Origin: Geomonas edaphica
GTDB taxonomy: Bacteria > Desulfobacterota > Desulfuromonadia > Geobacterales > Geobacteraceae
Direction of reading: 5' to 3'
DNA length: 64,000 nt
Assembly: GCF_004917075.1 (NCBI RefSeq)
Contig: NZ_SSYB01000004.1
Coordinates: forward strand, 355,006-419,005
Shown here: one piece after another, positions 32,333-42,395 of the stretch
Layout: every line of letters begins with the position of its first letter
Position numbering within the stretch: position 1 is the stretch's first letter
Notes under the pieces: generated by a model
Seen by the model: the letters and a program-made list of their open reading frames with translations, nothing else
Told to the model about the DNA's origin: nothing
The model's database searches: none
Program-made: the position numbers and the translations under genes

Positions 32333-32812
32333 ATGGCGGCAAAGGGGAGAAGTGCGAAGGGGCGCGGACTGCGCGTGGTGGCGGTCTTCGAGGCCCTGAA
32401 GGGAGCGGCGGTCCTTCTTGCGGGATGCGGGGTACTGTCGCTGGTCCACAAGGACCTGCACCATATCGCGGTGCGGCTCGTGCAGCTTTTGCACATGAAC
32501 CCGGCGCGGCACTATCCCAGCATCTTCATCGACGCCGCGAACCGCGTCACCGACTTTCAGCTCTGGATGCTCGCGCTCTCCGCGCTCGCCTACTCCTCGG
32601 TACGCCTCATCGAGGCGTACGGGCTGTGGCACGAAAGGAGATGGGCGGAATGGTTCGGTTTTCTCTCCGGAGCGGTTTACCTTCCCGTCGAGATGTTCGA
32701 GATCTTCCGCAAGCCCGACGGCCTGCGCGTCGCCGTATTCCTGGTCAACCTCGGCGTCGTCGGCTACCTCGCCACCGCCCTCAAACGCTCGAGAAGCTCC
32801 CGCCGCGGCTAA
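32333..32812 (+). CDS. DUF2127 domain-containing membrane protein
   Basis: A 159-residue protein with about four membrane segments. AVFEALKGAAVLLAGCGVLSLVHKDLHHIA and RLIEAYGLWHERRWAEWFGFLSGAVYLPVEMFEI are DUF2127 signatures. The function is unknown. The start ATG at 32333 lies 14 bp after the monooxygenase stop, with GAGGGAT upstream, and a longer in-frame extension overlapping that gene is not credible. It overlaps the convergent isomerase-like gene by 4 bp. Confidence 0.9.
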   Translation: MAAKGRSAKGRGLRVVAVFEALKGAAVLLAGCGVLSLVHKDLHHIAVRLVQLLHMNPARHYPSIFIDAANRVTDFQLWMLALSALAYSSVRLIEAYGLWHERRWAEWFGFLSGAVYLPVEMFEIFRKPDGLRVAVFLVNLGVVGYLATALKRSRSSRRG

Positions 32813-33579
32813 GCTAAGTACGGGCGTAAAACCTCGAGAGAACGCTCCAAGTGCGGCTTGCTGTGCGACTCGATGGTGTAGGCGGCTTCCGGCGAGTACC
32901 TTTCCATCAGCTGAAAGAACAATCCGAAATCGACGGCCCCTTCTCCCGGAGGTGCATGGTCGTCCTTCGTCCCGCCATTGTCATGGATGTGCACTTCCTT
33001 GATCCGAGCGCCCAGCGCCTCGAACCACCTCTCCATGGAAACCTGCTTGAAAAGGTTCCAGTGCCCCACGTCGAAGCAATGCCCGAAAGACTCATCCTCC
33101 ACAGCCTCGAACAACGCCTGCAGGGTAGAAGGCTCCTCCTCGAAGATATTTTCCACCGCGACCGCCGTCCCGATGTCCTTCGTCCGCTGCAGCACGCTTT
33201 GCCAGGCCGCGACGCTCAGCTCAAGCCACTGCCCCCTTGCCTCGCCGTAACGCCATCGGTCGAAGCCTGGGTGGAACACCATGACCTCGGGACGCAGGAT
33301 CTCGGCGGCATCGAGCACCTGCCGGAAACGGTGCATGGTGGCGTCGCGCAGCAGTCGCTCCAGCGAGCCCGGGTTCAGGTCCATGAACGGCGCGTGGATG
33401 GTGCAGGAAAGCCCCTCACCCTGAAGCGTCCGCGCGGTCTCCGCGAGCTGCGCGGGGGTGGCCGCGTCGAGCGCGTCGGCCGAGAGATAAATCTCGGGAC
33501 TCAGACGGCGCTCCATGACAAAGGGGAGATGCTCACGGATCTGGGCGAACGGGACGTGGGCGAAGATTCTCTTATTCAT
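32809..33579 (-). CDS. Sugar phosphate isomerase/epimerase-like TIM-barrel protein
   Basis: A 256-residue AP-endonuclease-2-type TIM barrel. Metal-binding motifs: CTIHAPFMDLNPGS, VFHPGFDR, VENIFEEEPS, FDVGHWN and EVHIHDNGGTKDDH, ending YTIESHSKPHLERSL. Members isomerise or epimerise sugars or act as endonuclease IV-like enzymes; no specific substrate can be named. The 5' end overlaps the K+ channel stop by 8 bp, so the two are probably cotranscribed. Confidence 0.9.
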   Translation of the reverse strand: MNKRIFAHVPFAQIREHLPFVMERRLSPEIYLSADALDAATPAQLAETARTLQGEGLSCTIHAPFMDLNPGSLERLLRDATMHRFRQVLDAAEILRPEVMVFHPGFDRWRYGEARGQWLELSVAAWQSVLQRTKDIGTAVAVENIFEEEPSTLQALFEAVEDESFGHCFDVGHWNLFKQVSMERWFEALGARIKEVHIHDNGGTKDDHAPPGEGAVDFGLFFQLMERYSPEAAYTIESHSKPHLERSLEVLRPYLA

Positions 33580-34624
33580 CTTTTTTCCTGTGCTTTTTGA
33601 TCATTTCTTCGGCGCAGCCATCGCAGCGCACCAACTGGTCGAGCTTTTCTATCGCCGCAGGCTCCCCCAGCACGATGAGCGTGTCGTGCGCCTCGATCTT
33701 CGTGTGCGACTCGGGGTTGAAGACCATCTTGCCGCTTTGCTTCTTCACCCCGACGATGATTACGCCGGTCTCCTTGCGAAACCCCGAGCTAGCAAGACTT
33801 TCCCCGATGAAGCCTGACTGTGCCGGAATCAGGATCTCTTCCATCTGCAGCTCCATGTGCTCGCGCCCGGTGGCGATTTCGATGAAGTCGACCACCGTCG
33901 GCCGCAGGATCGCCTGCGCCATCCTTGAGCCGCCGATCAGGTAGGGGGAAACGACCTTGTTCGCCCCGGCGCGCTTCAGCTTGATCTCCGACCCCTCTTC
34001 GCCGGCCCGGGCGAGGATGAAGAGATCCGGGTTGAGGCCGCGCGCGGTGAGCGTGATGTACACGTTCTCGGTATCGGAGGTGACCACCGAGATGAGCCCC
34101 CTCGCCTTCCGTATCCCCGCCTTCAGGAGCACGTCGTCGATGGTGGCGTCGCCCGGCAGGAAGAGGTAGCCGTTGCCGTCCTTCTCCATCTGGGCGATCA
34201 TGTCGATGTCCTTTTCCACCACCACGAAGGGAAGCGGTTTGGCTGCGAATTCCTTGCAGATGAGGGAGCCGATGCGCCCGAACCCGCAGATGATGTAGTG
34301 CCCGTCGAGGGCCGCTATCGCCTTTTCCACCTTTTTCCTCCCGAGGATCCTCTGGAACTGCCCCTCGAACATGATCTGGGCGAGACTGCCCACGATGTAG
34401 CCGATGACGCCGACCCCGAAGAAAATCAGCATCATGGTGAACATCTTCCCCACGTGGCTCAGGTCGTGAACCTCCCGGAAGCCGACCGTACCGAGGGTGA
34501 TCACCGTCATGTACAGGGCGTCCAAAAGACTCCACCCTTCCAGCGTCATGTACCCGCAGGTGCCAACGGTAAGGAGGAGCAGCAACACCCCTATGGAAAT
34601 TTTGAAATGCCGGACCGGATCCAT
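33572..34624 (-). CDS. TrkA-domain potassium channel protein
   Basis: A 350-residue ion channel. Two membrane segments flank a pore loop with the selectivity filter TLGTVGF (residues ~45). A RCK/TrkA-N domain follows (YIICGFGRIGSLICKEF), then a TrkA-C domain (~260-345, ILIPAQSGFIGESL and IIVGVKKQSG). The C-terminus has a cysteine pair (CDGC) and a lysine-rich tail. It is predicted to be a ligand-gated potassium channel, similar to MthK. The start at 34624 (MDPVRHFK) fits the family better than 34666. It is followed by the TIM-barrel gene. Confidence 0.92.
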   Translation of the reverse strand: MDPVRHFKISIGVLLLLLTVGTCGYMTLEGWSLLDALYMTVITLGTVGFREVHDLSHVGKMFTMMLIFFGVGVIGYIVGSLAQIMFEGQFQRILGRKKVEKAIAALDGHYIICGFGRIGSLICKEFAAKPLPFVVVEKDIDMIAQMEKDGNGYLFLPGDATIDDVLLKAGIRKARGLISVVTSDTENVYITLTARGLNPDLFILARAGEEGSEIKLKRAGANKVVSPYLIGGSRMAQAILRPTVVDFIEIATGREHMELQMEEILIPAQSGFIGESLASSGFRKETGVIIVGVKKQSGKMVFNPESHTKIEAHDTLIVLGEPAAIEKLDQLVRCDGCAEEMIKKHRKKDE

Positions 34625-34717
34625 AGCCGAAACTCCCTCAGCGTCGCAACATACAGACCGCGACATGACATTTCAAGCATTTTCATGTGCATCCCCCTAA
34701 ACTGCAGAGGGAAGTTC

Positions 34718-34745
34718 TTGACAATCTTTGGATACTGTATACAAT
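34718..34745 (+). promoter_or_regulatory. Promoter and TGTATACA operator of the GntR gene
   Basis: TTGACA (34718-34723) and TACAAT (34740-34745) are 16 bp apart. The palindrome TGTATACA (34736-34743), the type bound by FCD-domain GntR proteins, overlaps the -10 element, suggesting autorepression. Confidence 0.7.
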
Positions 34746-34769
34746 ACGGCGATCATTCAAGGGGGCCGC

Positions 34770-35459
34770 ATGAAGAAGAGCGTAGAAAAGCACCTTACCC
34801 TCAGAGAACGCATACTTGAGACGATCCGCGACGCCATCATGTCGGGCGCTCTCAAGCCTGGAGAAAAGGTCGCCGAACCCGAACTTGCCGCCCGCTTCGG
34901 AATCAGCCGCACACCGATCCGGGAAGCCTTCCGTCAGTTGGAATCCGAAGGATATCTTTCCGTCATCCCACGCAAGGGAGCGCTGGTCGCCAGCTTCTCC
35001 GCCAAGGACGTCGAAGAGTTTTACGCCATAAAGAGCATTCTGGAAGGTTACGCCGCCCGCAAGGCCTGCGCGCAGCTCAGCACGCGCGAGATAAACAAGC
35101 TTGAGGCGATAAACGAGAAGCTGCGGGAGATTGCCGAGGAAGGCGACGTGCGCCACTTCTTCAAGGTGCACAACAGTTTTCACGAGCTCTTCATCAAAGG
35201 GGCCGGCAACGACAAACTGCACGACATGATCTCCCAGCTGCTGAAGAAGTTTCAGCGTCTGCGCATGGCGTCGCTCATGAAGCCCGGGAGGATGCAGCTT
35301 TCGGTGGAGGAGCACGAGAAGATCATCGAGGCGTTCCGCAAGCGCGATCCGGTAATGGCCGAGATGCTCGTGCAGAAAAACGCCGAGTACGGCGGCAAGG
35401 TCCTCATCGAGGAGGAAGACTCCCCCGAGATGTGGACCACCAAAGGACTCGACCTCTAA
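34770..35459 (+). CDS. GntR family regulator, FadR/FCD subfamily
   Basis: A 229-residue regulator. The N-terminal winged helix (LRERILETIRDAIMSGALKPGEKVAEPELAARFGISRTPIREAFRQLESEG) is complete. The C-terminal FCD domain (~90-215) has the acidic and histidine residues that bind metal (DVRHFFKVHNSFHELF, VEEHEKIIEAF). FCD proteins sense small carboxylates. The start at 34770 is set by a G-rich ribosome site. It is a single gene ended by a terminator, with no target beside it, so the regulon is unknown. Confidence 0.95.
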   Translation: MKKSVEKHLTLRERILETIRDAIMSGALKPGEKVAEPELAARFGISRTPIREAFRQLESEGYLSVIPRKGALVASFSAKDVEEFYAIKSILEGYAARKACAQLSTREINKLEAINEKLREIAEEGDVRHFFKVHNSFHELFIKGAGNDKLHDMISQLLKKFQRLRMASLMKPGRMQLSVEEHEKIIEAFRKRDPVMAEMLVQKNAEYGGKVLIEEEDSPEMWTTKGLDL

Positions 35460-35472
35460 CCCACCCTACCAG

Positions 35473-35507
35473 CCCGCGGCGCCCTTAAGCCCCGCGGGTT
35501 TTCTTTT
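35473..35507 (+). terminator. Rho-independent terminator after GntR gene
   Basis: The stem CCCGCGG/CCGCGGG with a 12-base loop is followed by TTTTCTTTT, 13 bp past the stop codon. Confidence 0.9.
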
Positions 35508-35681
35508 GCCTGTACTGGGGCCAGGGCTCCGCCGTCACGCTCTCACCGCCAATATCTCTCCTCATCCTTCAATCCCACGGTCAATTAGCTCATTCCCCCC
35601 CGAACCAGTGGATTTTCTTTGCCTCATTCATCGCTTTGGGTTAAATTAGCCCGTTGCCATTTCAATGAGTGGAGGGGCTTT

Positions 35682-37070
35682 GTGCAGCAGCTGAAATTGA
35701 TCCCTAAAGTGGACCGGGTTCTCGAATGGGAGGGTGTGCGCCGGCTTCTCTCCGAACAGCCGAGGGGACTCGTGCTGAAGGCGGTACGCCAGGTGCTGGA
35801 TCTGCTTCGTGCCGGAGCCCGTGCCGGCTCCCTCGACGATGCGGCCTTCGCCGAGCAAGCGGTCTGCACCGCGGTTTCGCGCGAGCTGCGCCTTCTGACC
35901 CGCCCGAGCCTGCGGCGGGTCATCAACGGCTCCGGCATCGTCATCCACACGAACCTCGGGCGCTCCATCCTCCCCGAGGCCGCCCGCGACGCCCTCAACA
36001 CCATCGCCTTTTCTTACTCGAACCTCGAGTTCGACCTCGACGAGGGGGTGCGGGGAAGCCGCTACAGCCACGTTGAGGCCCTCTTGTGCGAGCTAACCGG
36101 TGCCGAGGCCGCCATCGTGGTGAACAACAACGCCGCGGCGGTGCTGCTGACCTTGAGCGCCATGGCGGCGGGACGCGAGGCGGTGGTCTCCCGCGGTGAG
36201 CTTGTCGAGATCGGCGGTTCGTTCCGGATTCCGGAGGTCATGCGGCTTTCCGGCGTAACACTCAGGGAAGTCGGCACCACGAACCGGACCCATCCGAAGG
36301 ACTACCAGAACGCGGTGAACGAGAACACCGCGGTCTTTTTGAAAGTACACTGCAGCAACTTCGCGGTTCTTGGCTTCACCAAAGAGGTGACCGCGGAGGA
36401 GATGGTGGAGCTCGGCAAGCAGGCCGGCGTCCCGGTCCTCGCCGACATGGGTAGCGGGAACCTCGTCGACCTCTCCGGCAAACTACCCTGCCCCGAACCG
36501 ACGGTGCAGGACTTCGTGCGCGCCGGCGTCGACGTCATCACCTTCAGCGGCGATAAACTCCTGGGCGGACCGCAGGCCGGCATCATCGTCGGCAAGAAGC
36601 ACTTCATCGAGGCGATGAAGAAGCACCAGCTCTTGCGCGCGCTCAGGATGGACAAGCTGACGCTCGCGAGCCTCGAAGCGACCCTCGCCCTTTACCACGA
36701 CGAGATGGTGGCCTTCAAGGAGGTGCCGACGCTGCGCATGCTGACGGCCACCCTCCCCGAGCTCACCGCCCGCGCCAGGAAGATCGCCGGGCAGCTGCGC
36801 CGCCGCACGCCGGACGCGGTCAGCTTCAAGCTGACCGACGGGTTCTCGCAGGCCGGTGGCGGCACCCTGCCGCTTCTGAACCTCCCCACCATGCTCATCG
36901 AGGTCGCCGTGGAGGGCCTTTCGCCGAACGACATCGAATCGAGGCTCAGGGGGATGGAGATTCCGGTCATCGGCCGGATCAGCAAGAACGCCTTCCTGCT
37001 AGACCCGCGCACCATTCAGGACGACGACCTGCAGGATCTGGCCGCCGCCCTGACCGCCTTGGTCGGCTAA
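35682..37070 (+). CDS. selA: L-seryl-tRNA(Sec) selenium transferase
   Basis: A 462-residue PLP enzyme converting seryl-tRNA(Sec) to selenocysteyl-tRNA. Motifs: RRVINGSGIVIHTNLGRSILPE, YSNLEFDLDEGVRGSRY, ADMGSGNLVDL and the PLP-lysine region ITFSGDKLLGGPQAG (Lys292). The start is GTG at 35682 with GGAGGGG upstream; a longer frame from 35619 would add 21 residues of poor quality. It implies selenoproteins in the organism. SelB and selC are not in the window. It is a single gene. Confidence 0.95.
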   Translation: MQQLKLIPKVDRVLEWEGVRRLLSEQPRGLVLKAVRQVLDLLRAGARAGSLDDAAFAEQAVCTAVSRELRLLTRPSLRRVINGSGIVIHTNLGRSILPEAARDALNTIAFSYSNLEFDLDEGVRGSRYSHVEALLCELTGAEAAIVVNNNAAAVLLTLSAMAAGREAVVSRGELVEIGGSFRIPEVMRLSGVTLREVGTTNRTHPKDYQNAVNENTAVFLKVHCSNFAVLGFTKEVTAEEMVELGKQAGVPVLADMGSGNLVDLSGKLPCPEPTVQDFVRAGVDVITFSGDKLLGGPQAGIIVGKKHFIEAMKKHQLLRALRMDKLTLASLEATLALYHDEMVAFKEVPTLRMLTATLPELTARARKIAGQLRRRTPDAVSFKLTDGFSQAGGGTLPLLNLPTMLIEVAVEGLSPNDIESRLRGMEIPVIGRISKNAFLLDPRTIQDDDLQDLAAALTALVG

Positions 37071-37125
37071 ACAGCAGCCGACTCACAAAGGCGTTCCCAG
37101 TCTATCTGCACAGGGGGGGCTGCCA

Positions 37126-37170
37126 ACTCTCCCGCCCCCGGAGGGGGAGGGGCGGGGAGGGGGAAGACTT
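37126..37170. repeat. REP-like C/G palindrome with G-rich tail
   Basis: CCCGCCCCC-GGAGGGGGAGGGG followed by a G-rich tail, in the 225-bp gap between selA and ispD. The rest of the gap holds no visible gene. Confidence 0.55.
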
Positions 37171-37295
37171 GCGGTCTTATCAAGTAGCGTACCGACGCTT
37201 ACTTTGGTGATATTTAACTGGTTTTTTCACAGCCAAACTGTAATAATTCGGCGTTTTCCCCTCCGGGGAAGCTGCTCTCACGATCGAGGTTATTT

Positions 37296-37991
37296 TTGGC
37301 CAGGGTTTTCGCGCTTATTCCCGCCGCGGGCATGGGAAAGAGGATGGGAGCGGGGTACAACAAGCAGTACCTCGCGCTGGACGGCATGCCGATCGTCGCG
37401 CACACCGTGCGGGTCTTTCAGGAGGCCGCCTGCATCGACGCCATCTACCTCGTCTCGCCCGAGCAGGAGATCCCCTTCTGTCGCAGCGAGGTGGTCGAAC
37501 GCTACGGCTTCACGAAGGTGCGCGCCATCGTCGCGGGAGGTGCTGAGCGTCAGCACTCGGTCCATAACGGCCTGCGCGCCATAGAGGGAATCGCCCCGGA
37601 CGATCTGGTGCTGATCCACGACGGGGTGCGCCCCTTCGTCACCGCCGCCATGCTCGAAGCGTCCGTTGCCGCAGCGCAAGCTTCAGGGGCCGCCATCGTC
37701 GCGGTCCCGGTCAAGGACACGGTAAAAGTGGTGCGCGATGGGGTCATCGCCGAGACGCCGGCGCGGGAGCAGCTCTGGCTTGCCCAGACGCCGCAGGCCT
37801 TTCGCTATGGCCTGATCCGCGCCGCCCACGACGAGGCCGCCGCCGATGATTTTCTCGGAACCGACGACGCCTCCCTTATGGAGCGCCAAGGAAAACCGGT
37901 TCAGGTCGTGAGAGGCGACTACACGAACATAAAGATCACGACTCCCGAGGACATGATCCTCGCCGAGGCTTTTCTGAAGGAGAAGAAGTGA
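37296..37991 (+). CDS. ispD: 2-C-methyl-D-erythritol 4-phosphate cytidylyltransferase
   Basis: A 231-residue enzyme of the MEP isoprenoid pathway. [26 protein letters not shown] is the nucleotide-binding signature; [24 protein letters not shown] and VPVKDTVK are further active-site segments. The start is TTG at 37296 with GAGG upstream; length is normal. It is directly followed by ispF, 1 bp apart, the common order. Confidence 0.97.
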   Translation: MARVFALIPAAGMGKRMGAGYNKQYLALDGMPIVAHTVRVFQEAACIDAIYLVSPEQEIPFCRSEVVERYGFTKVRAIVAGGAERQHSVHNGLRAIEGIAPDDLVLIHDGVRPFVTAAMLEASVAAAQASGAAIVAVPVKDTVKVVRDGVIAETPAREQLWLAQTPQAFRYGLIRAAHDEAAADDFLGTDDASLMERQGKPVQVVRGDYTNIKITTPEDMILAEAFLKEKK

Positions 37992-37992
37992 A

Positions 37993-38469
37993 ATGATGCG
38001 CATCGGACACGGCTACGACGTACACAGACTGGTGGAGGGGCGCAAACTGATCCTCGGGGGGGTGGACGTCCCATACGTTAAGGGGCTCCTCGGGCATTCC
38101 GACGCCGACGTGCTCCTGCATGCCATCTCCGACGCGATCCTGGGCGCCATCGGCGAAGGGGACATCGGCAAGCACTTCCCTGACACCGACCCGGCCTACA
38201 AAGGTGCGGATAGCCTGAAACTCCTGCGCCATGTCATGGATCTCGCGGAGAACAAGGGATATAGGATCGGCAATGTCGATGCCACCGTGGTTGCGCAGCG
38301 CCCGAAATTGGCCCCCTTCATCGCGCAGATGAGAATCAACATCGCGGCGACGCTCGGCACCGAGGAAGACCGGGTGAACGTCAAGGCGACCACCACCGAG
38401 GAGCTCGGCTTCGCAGGGAGAGGCGAAGGGATTGCCGCTTATTCCGTGGCGTTATTGGTAAAGAAATAA
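37993..38469 (+). CDS. ispF: 2-C-methyl-D-erythritol 2,4-cyclodiphosphate synthase
   Basis: A 158-residue trimeric enzyme of the MEP pathway. The metal-binding motif GYDVHRL is near the N-terminus, followed by [22 protein letters not shown], and the C-terminal [15 protein letters not shown]. All conserved histidines and aspartates are present. The start may be at 37993 or at the next ATG three bases on. It is coupled to ispD. Confidence 0.98.
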   Translation: MMRIGHGYDVHRLVEGRKLILGGVDVPYVKGLLGHSDADVLLHAISDAILGAIGEGDIGKHFPDTDPAYKGADSLKLLRHVMDLAENKGYRIGNVDATVVAQRPKLAPFIAQMRINIAATLGTEEDRVNVKATTTEELGFAGRGEGIAAYSVALLVKK

Positions 38470-38524
38470 TAAATATATAACTCTACGCACGCCGGTTGAA
38501 ACCGGAGCGGACAGGACAACACAT

Positions 38525-40213
38525 ATGACAACAGAAGAAACACCCGTGGTCGAAAAAGCGGCCAACTTCATCCGCAACATCGTCACCGACGATCTCAAAA
38601 ACGGCAAGCACAAGAGCATCGTGACACGCTTCCCGCCGGAGCCAAACGGTTACCTGCACATCGGCCACGCCAAGTCCATCTGCCTCAACTTCGGCCTCGC
38701 CCGCGATTTCGGCGGCCGTTGCCACCTGCGCTTCGACGACACGAACCCCGCCAAAGAGGACATCGAGTACGAAGACTCCATCAAGGAGAACGTGAAGTGG
38801 CTCGGCTTCGACTGGGGCGAGCACATGTACTACGCTTCGGACTACTTCGAGAAGTTCTACCAGTACGCGCAGGTTCTCATCGAGAAGGGGCTCGCCTACG
38901 TGGACAGCAGCAGCGCCGACGAGATCCGCGCCATGCGCGGCACCCTGAACGAGCCGGGCAAGGAGAGCCCGTACCGCAGCCGCAGCGTCGCCGAAAATCT
39001 CGACCTCTTCGCCCGCATGCGTGCAGGCGAATTCGAGGACGGGAGCCAGGTGCTCCGCCTGAAGATCGACATGGCCTCCCCGAACATCAACCTGCGCGAC
39101 CCGGTCATCTACCGCATCAAGAAGGTCGATCACCACAGGACCGGCGACGCCTGGTGCATCTACCCGATGTACGACTACGCGCACTGCATCTCGGACGCCA
39201 TCGAGGGGATCACGCACTCCATCTGCACCCTGGAGTTCGAGGATCACCGCCCGCTTTACGACTGGGTGCTCGACCAGCTCCCGGTGCCGAGCCATCCGCA
39301 GCAGATCGAGTTCTCCCGCCTGAACCTGAACTACACGGTGATGAGCAAGAGAAAGCTCCTCGAACTGGTGCAGGAGAAACTCGTGGACGGCTGGGACGAC
39401 CCGCGCATGCCGACCCTGGTGGGGATCAGGCGCCGCGGCTTCACCCCGGAGTCGATCCGCGCCTTCTGCGAGACCATCGGCGTAGGCAAGAGCGACAGCC
39501 TCATCGACATGAGCATCCTCGAGGACGCGGTGCGCGAGGACCTGAACGTCCGCGCCCCGCGCGCCATGTCGGTGCTGCGCCCCCTTAAGGTGGTCATCGA
39601 GGGGTACCCGGAGGGTGAGAGCGAAGAATTCGAGGCGGCAAACCACCCGAACAACCCGGAGATGGGAACCCGCATGGTTCCCTTCAGCGGCACGGTCTAC
39701 ATAGAGCGCGACGATTTCCAGGAGGAGCCTGTCAAAGGGTTCTTCAGGATGGCGCCGGGCAAGGAAGTACGCCTGCGCTACGCCTACATCGTGAAGTGCG
39801 AGTCGGTGGTGAAGGACGAAAACGGCGAGATCGTCGAGGTCCGCTGCAGCTACGACCCGGCCTCCCGCGGGGGGAGCGCGCCGGACGGCAGAAAGATCAA
39901 GGGAACCATCCACTGGGTGAGTGCTGATCACGCCGTCGACGCCGAAGTCCGCCTCTACGACCGCCTGTTCAGCACGCCGAACCCCGGCGGCAAGAACGAG
40001 CCGGACTACCGCACCTCGCTGAACCCGAAGTCCATCGAAGTGCTGAAGGGTTGCAAGCTCGAGCCGTCCCTCGCCTCGGCCACCATCGAAGACCGCTTCC
40101 AGTTCGAGCGGCTTGGATACTTCTGCCCCGACATGAAGGACTCCCGTCCCGAGGCGCCGGTCTTCAACAGGACCGCCACCTTAAGGGACTCCTGGAGCGA
40201 GCAGAAGCGTTAA
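38525..40213 (+). CDS. glnS: Glutaminyl-tRNA synthetase
   Basis: A 562-residue class I synthetase. The HIGH region is [17 protein letters not shown], the glutamine/tRNA-binding motif [14 protein letters not shown] follows, and the KMSKS-type loop is [11 protein letters not shown]. The C-terminal anticodon-binding beta barrels (ALKIS-like, ending [16 protein letters not shown]) are complete. Length is normal for the GlnS form. It charges tRNA(Gln) directly. It lies 55 bp downstream of ispF, likely its own transcript or a read-through. Confidence 0.98.
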   Translation: MTTEETPVVEKAANFIRNIVTDDLKNGKHKSIVTRFPPEPNGYLHIGHAKSICLNFGLARDFGGRCHLRFDDTNPAKEDIEYEDSIKENVKWLGFDWGEHMYYASDYFEKFYQYAQVLIEKGLAYVDSSSADEIRAMRGTLNEPGKESPYRSRSVAENLDLFARMRAGEFEDGSQVLRLKIDMASPNINLRDPVIYRIKKVDHHRTGDAWCIYPMYDYAHCISDAIEGITHSICTLEFEDHRPLYDWVLDQLPVPSHPQQIEFSRLNLNYTVMSKRKLLELVQEKLVDGWDDPRMPTLVGIRRRGFTPESIRAFCETIGVGKSDSLIDMSILEDAVREDLNVRAPRAMSVLRPLKVVIEGYPEGESEEFEAANHPNNPEMGTRMVPFSGTVYIERDDFQEEPVKGFFRMAPGKEVRLRYAYIVKCESVVKDENGEIVEVRCSYDPASRGGSAPDGRKIKGTIHWVSADHAVDAEVRLYDRLFSTPNPGGKNEPDYRTSLNPKSIEVLKGCKLEPSLASATIEDRFQFERLGYFCPDMKDSRPEAPVFNRTATLRDSWSEQKR

Positions 40214-40263
40214 CGATTCGGTGAAACCAGGTGCCTGCTTCCACGAAGCGGTGAGCCCGGCCA

Positions 40264-40362
40264 AACGCCTCCCCCTTTGCAAAGGGGGGAACACTTGAGC
40301 TCATGCAGCGCTGCGTGGGGAGCGGTCCACGCTCTCAGGACTCCCTTAAAAGCGCTTTTTTA
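40264..40362. other. glnS-cysS gap with palindrome and terminator-like hairpin
   Basis: CCCCCTTTGCAAAGGGGGG (about 40270-40288) is a perfect palindrome of the C/G-rich class. AAAAGCGCTTTT followed by T residues at about 40347-40360 may be a weak terminator for glnS. No gene is seen in the 209-bp gap. Confidence 0.5.
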
Positions 40363-40422
40363 GCAAATTTGCCAATATGGCCACCCAGAGGCCTTATCAC
40401 TATTACAAAGAGGAACCGACAC

Positions 40423-41865
<1,443 letters not shown>

Positions 41866-41907
41866 GAGACGGGGGTGCCGCTCTTACGGCGGCACTGACG
41901 CAGGAAT

Positions 41908-41937
41908 AAAAAAAGGCCGCTTTCGCGGCCGTTTTTT
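41908..41937. terminator. Bidirectional terminator between cysS and RHH gene
   Basis: A-run, GGCCGC-TTTC-GCGGCC stem, then GTTTTTT. The stem is symmetric with A and T runs on both sides, serving both convergent genes. A second hairpin (GTGCCGC/GCGGCAC) lies just before it at about 41876-41895. Confidence 0.92.
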
Positions 41938-41963
41938 ATGGTACGGGTAGGGTACGAGGCGGC

Positions 41964-42143
41964 CTAAGCCGCCTTCTGGCCCATCTCAACGCTTCTGGCC
42001 TTTACCAGTTCCATCGCTTCCCTCATGATTTCGGAAACGCTCTTCTTGGTGGTGTCCATGATCATCTCAAGGGTCTCACGCTCTGCGTCGCTGATCCTCA
42101 TGGAAATAACGTTGTACCTAGGGTTCTCTCTCATTCTGCCCAT
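41964..42143 (-). CDS. Small ribbon-helix-helix (CopG/Arc-like) protein
   Basis: A 59-residue protein: a beta strand (YNVISMRIS, residues 10-18), helix A (DAERETLEMIMDTTKKS), a turn and helix B (VSEIMREAMELVKARS). This is the ribbon-helix-helix layout of DNA-binding transcription factors that act as dimers. The ribosome site AAGGAG is seven bases upstream. It is downstream of the hydrogenase-sensor/sigma-54 activator gene, 252 bp away, and has its own sigma-54 promoter at 42201-42218. No toxin gene follows, so an antitoxin role is not suggested. The call rests on secondary-structure pattern and is likely but not certain. Confidence 0.8.
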   Translation of the reverse strand: MGRMRENPRYNVISMRISDAERETLEMIMDTTKKSVSEIMREAMELVKARSVEMGQKAA

Positions 42144-42200
42144 CTTGTATTCTCCTTGTTCTGGTTAGTGCTCAAATTTGGTGACACGATGTCTACACTA

Positions 42201-42218
42201 TTGCTACATGCGTGCCAA
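42201..42218 (-). promoter_or_regulatory. Sigma-54 promoter of the RHH gene
   Basis: The minus strand reads TTGGCACG-CATG-TAGCAA: a perfect -24 element and a -12 GC with the canonical ten-base spacing. The start would be near 42190, ~46 bp upstream of the RHH start codon. Confidence 0.85.
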
Positions 42219-42312
42219 TGCGGAAAAAAAGCACTCAGCCAGCCTAAGTCATTGTTTTCACGTATACCGAATTTTTAGGATTAGAGCCCTGTTACGTTAC
42301 AGTGTATACAAA

Positions 42313-42332
42313 GTGCGCCAATTTTGGCACAC
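42313..42332. promoter_or_regulatory. 20-bp palindrome, copy A (candidate upstream activator site)
   Basis: GTGCGCCAATTTTGGCACAC lies ~125-140 bp upstream of the predicted sigma-54 start point of the RHH gene, the usual distance for an NtrC-type activator site. It matches copy B at 44736 in 16 of 20 positions. Confidence 0.65.
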
Positions 42333-42395
42333 GATGCGTAATTGTGCCCATTTGTATCATTTTGACTACCGGCGCAACGGCGCCCCTGCGTGAAA

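Noticed and set aside
34480-34510. Unusual pore filter TLGTVGFRE in the K+ channel
   Set aside because: Similar TVGFRE-type filters are, as I recall, common in bacterial TrkA-domain channels, so it is not a striking change.
42168-42187. Third copy of the 20-bp palindrome in the RHH leader
   Set aside because: GTGCTCAAATTTGGTGACAC matches poorly and is hardly symmetric; too weak to call.
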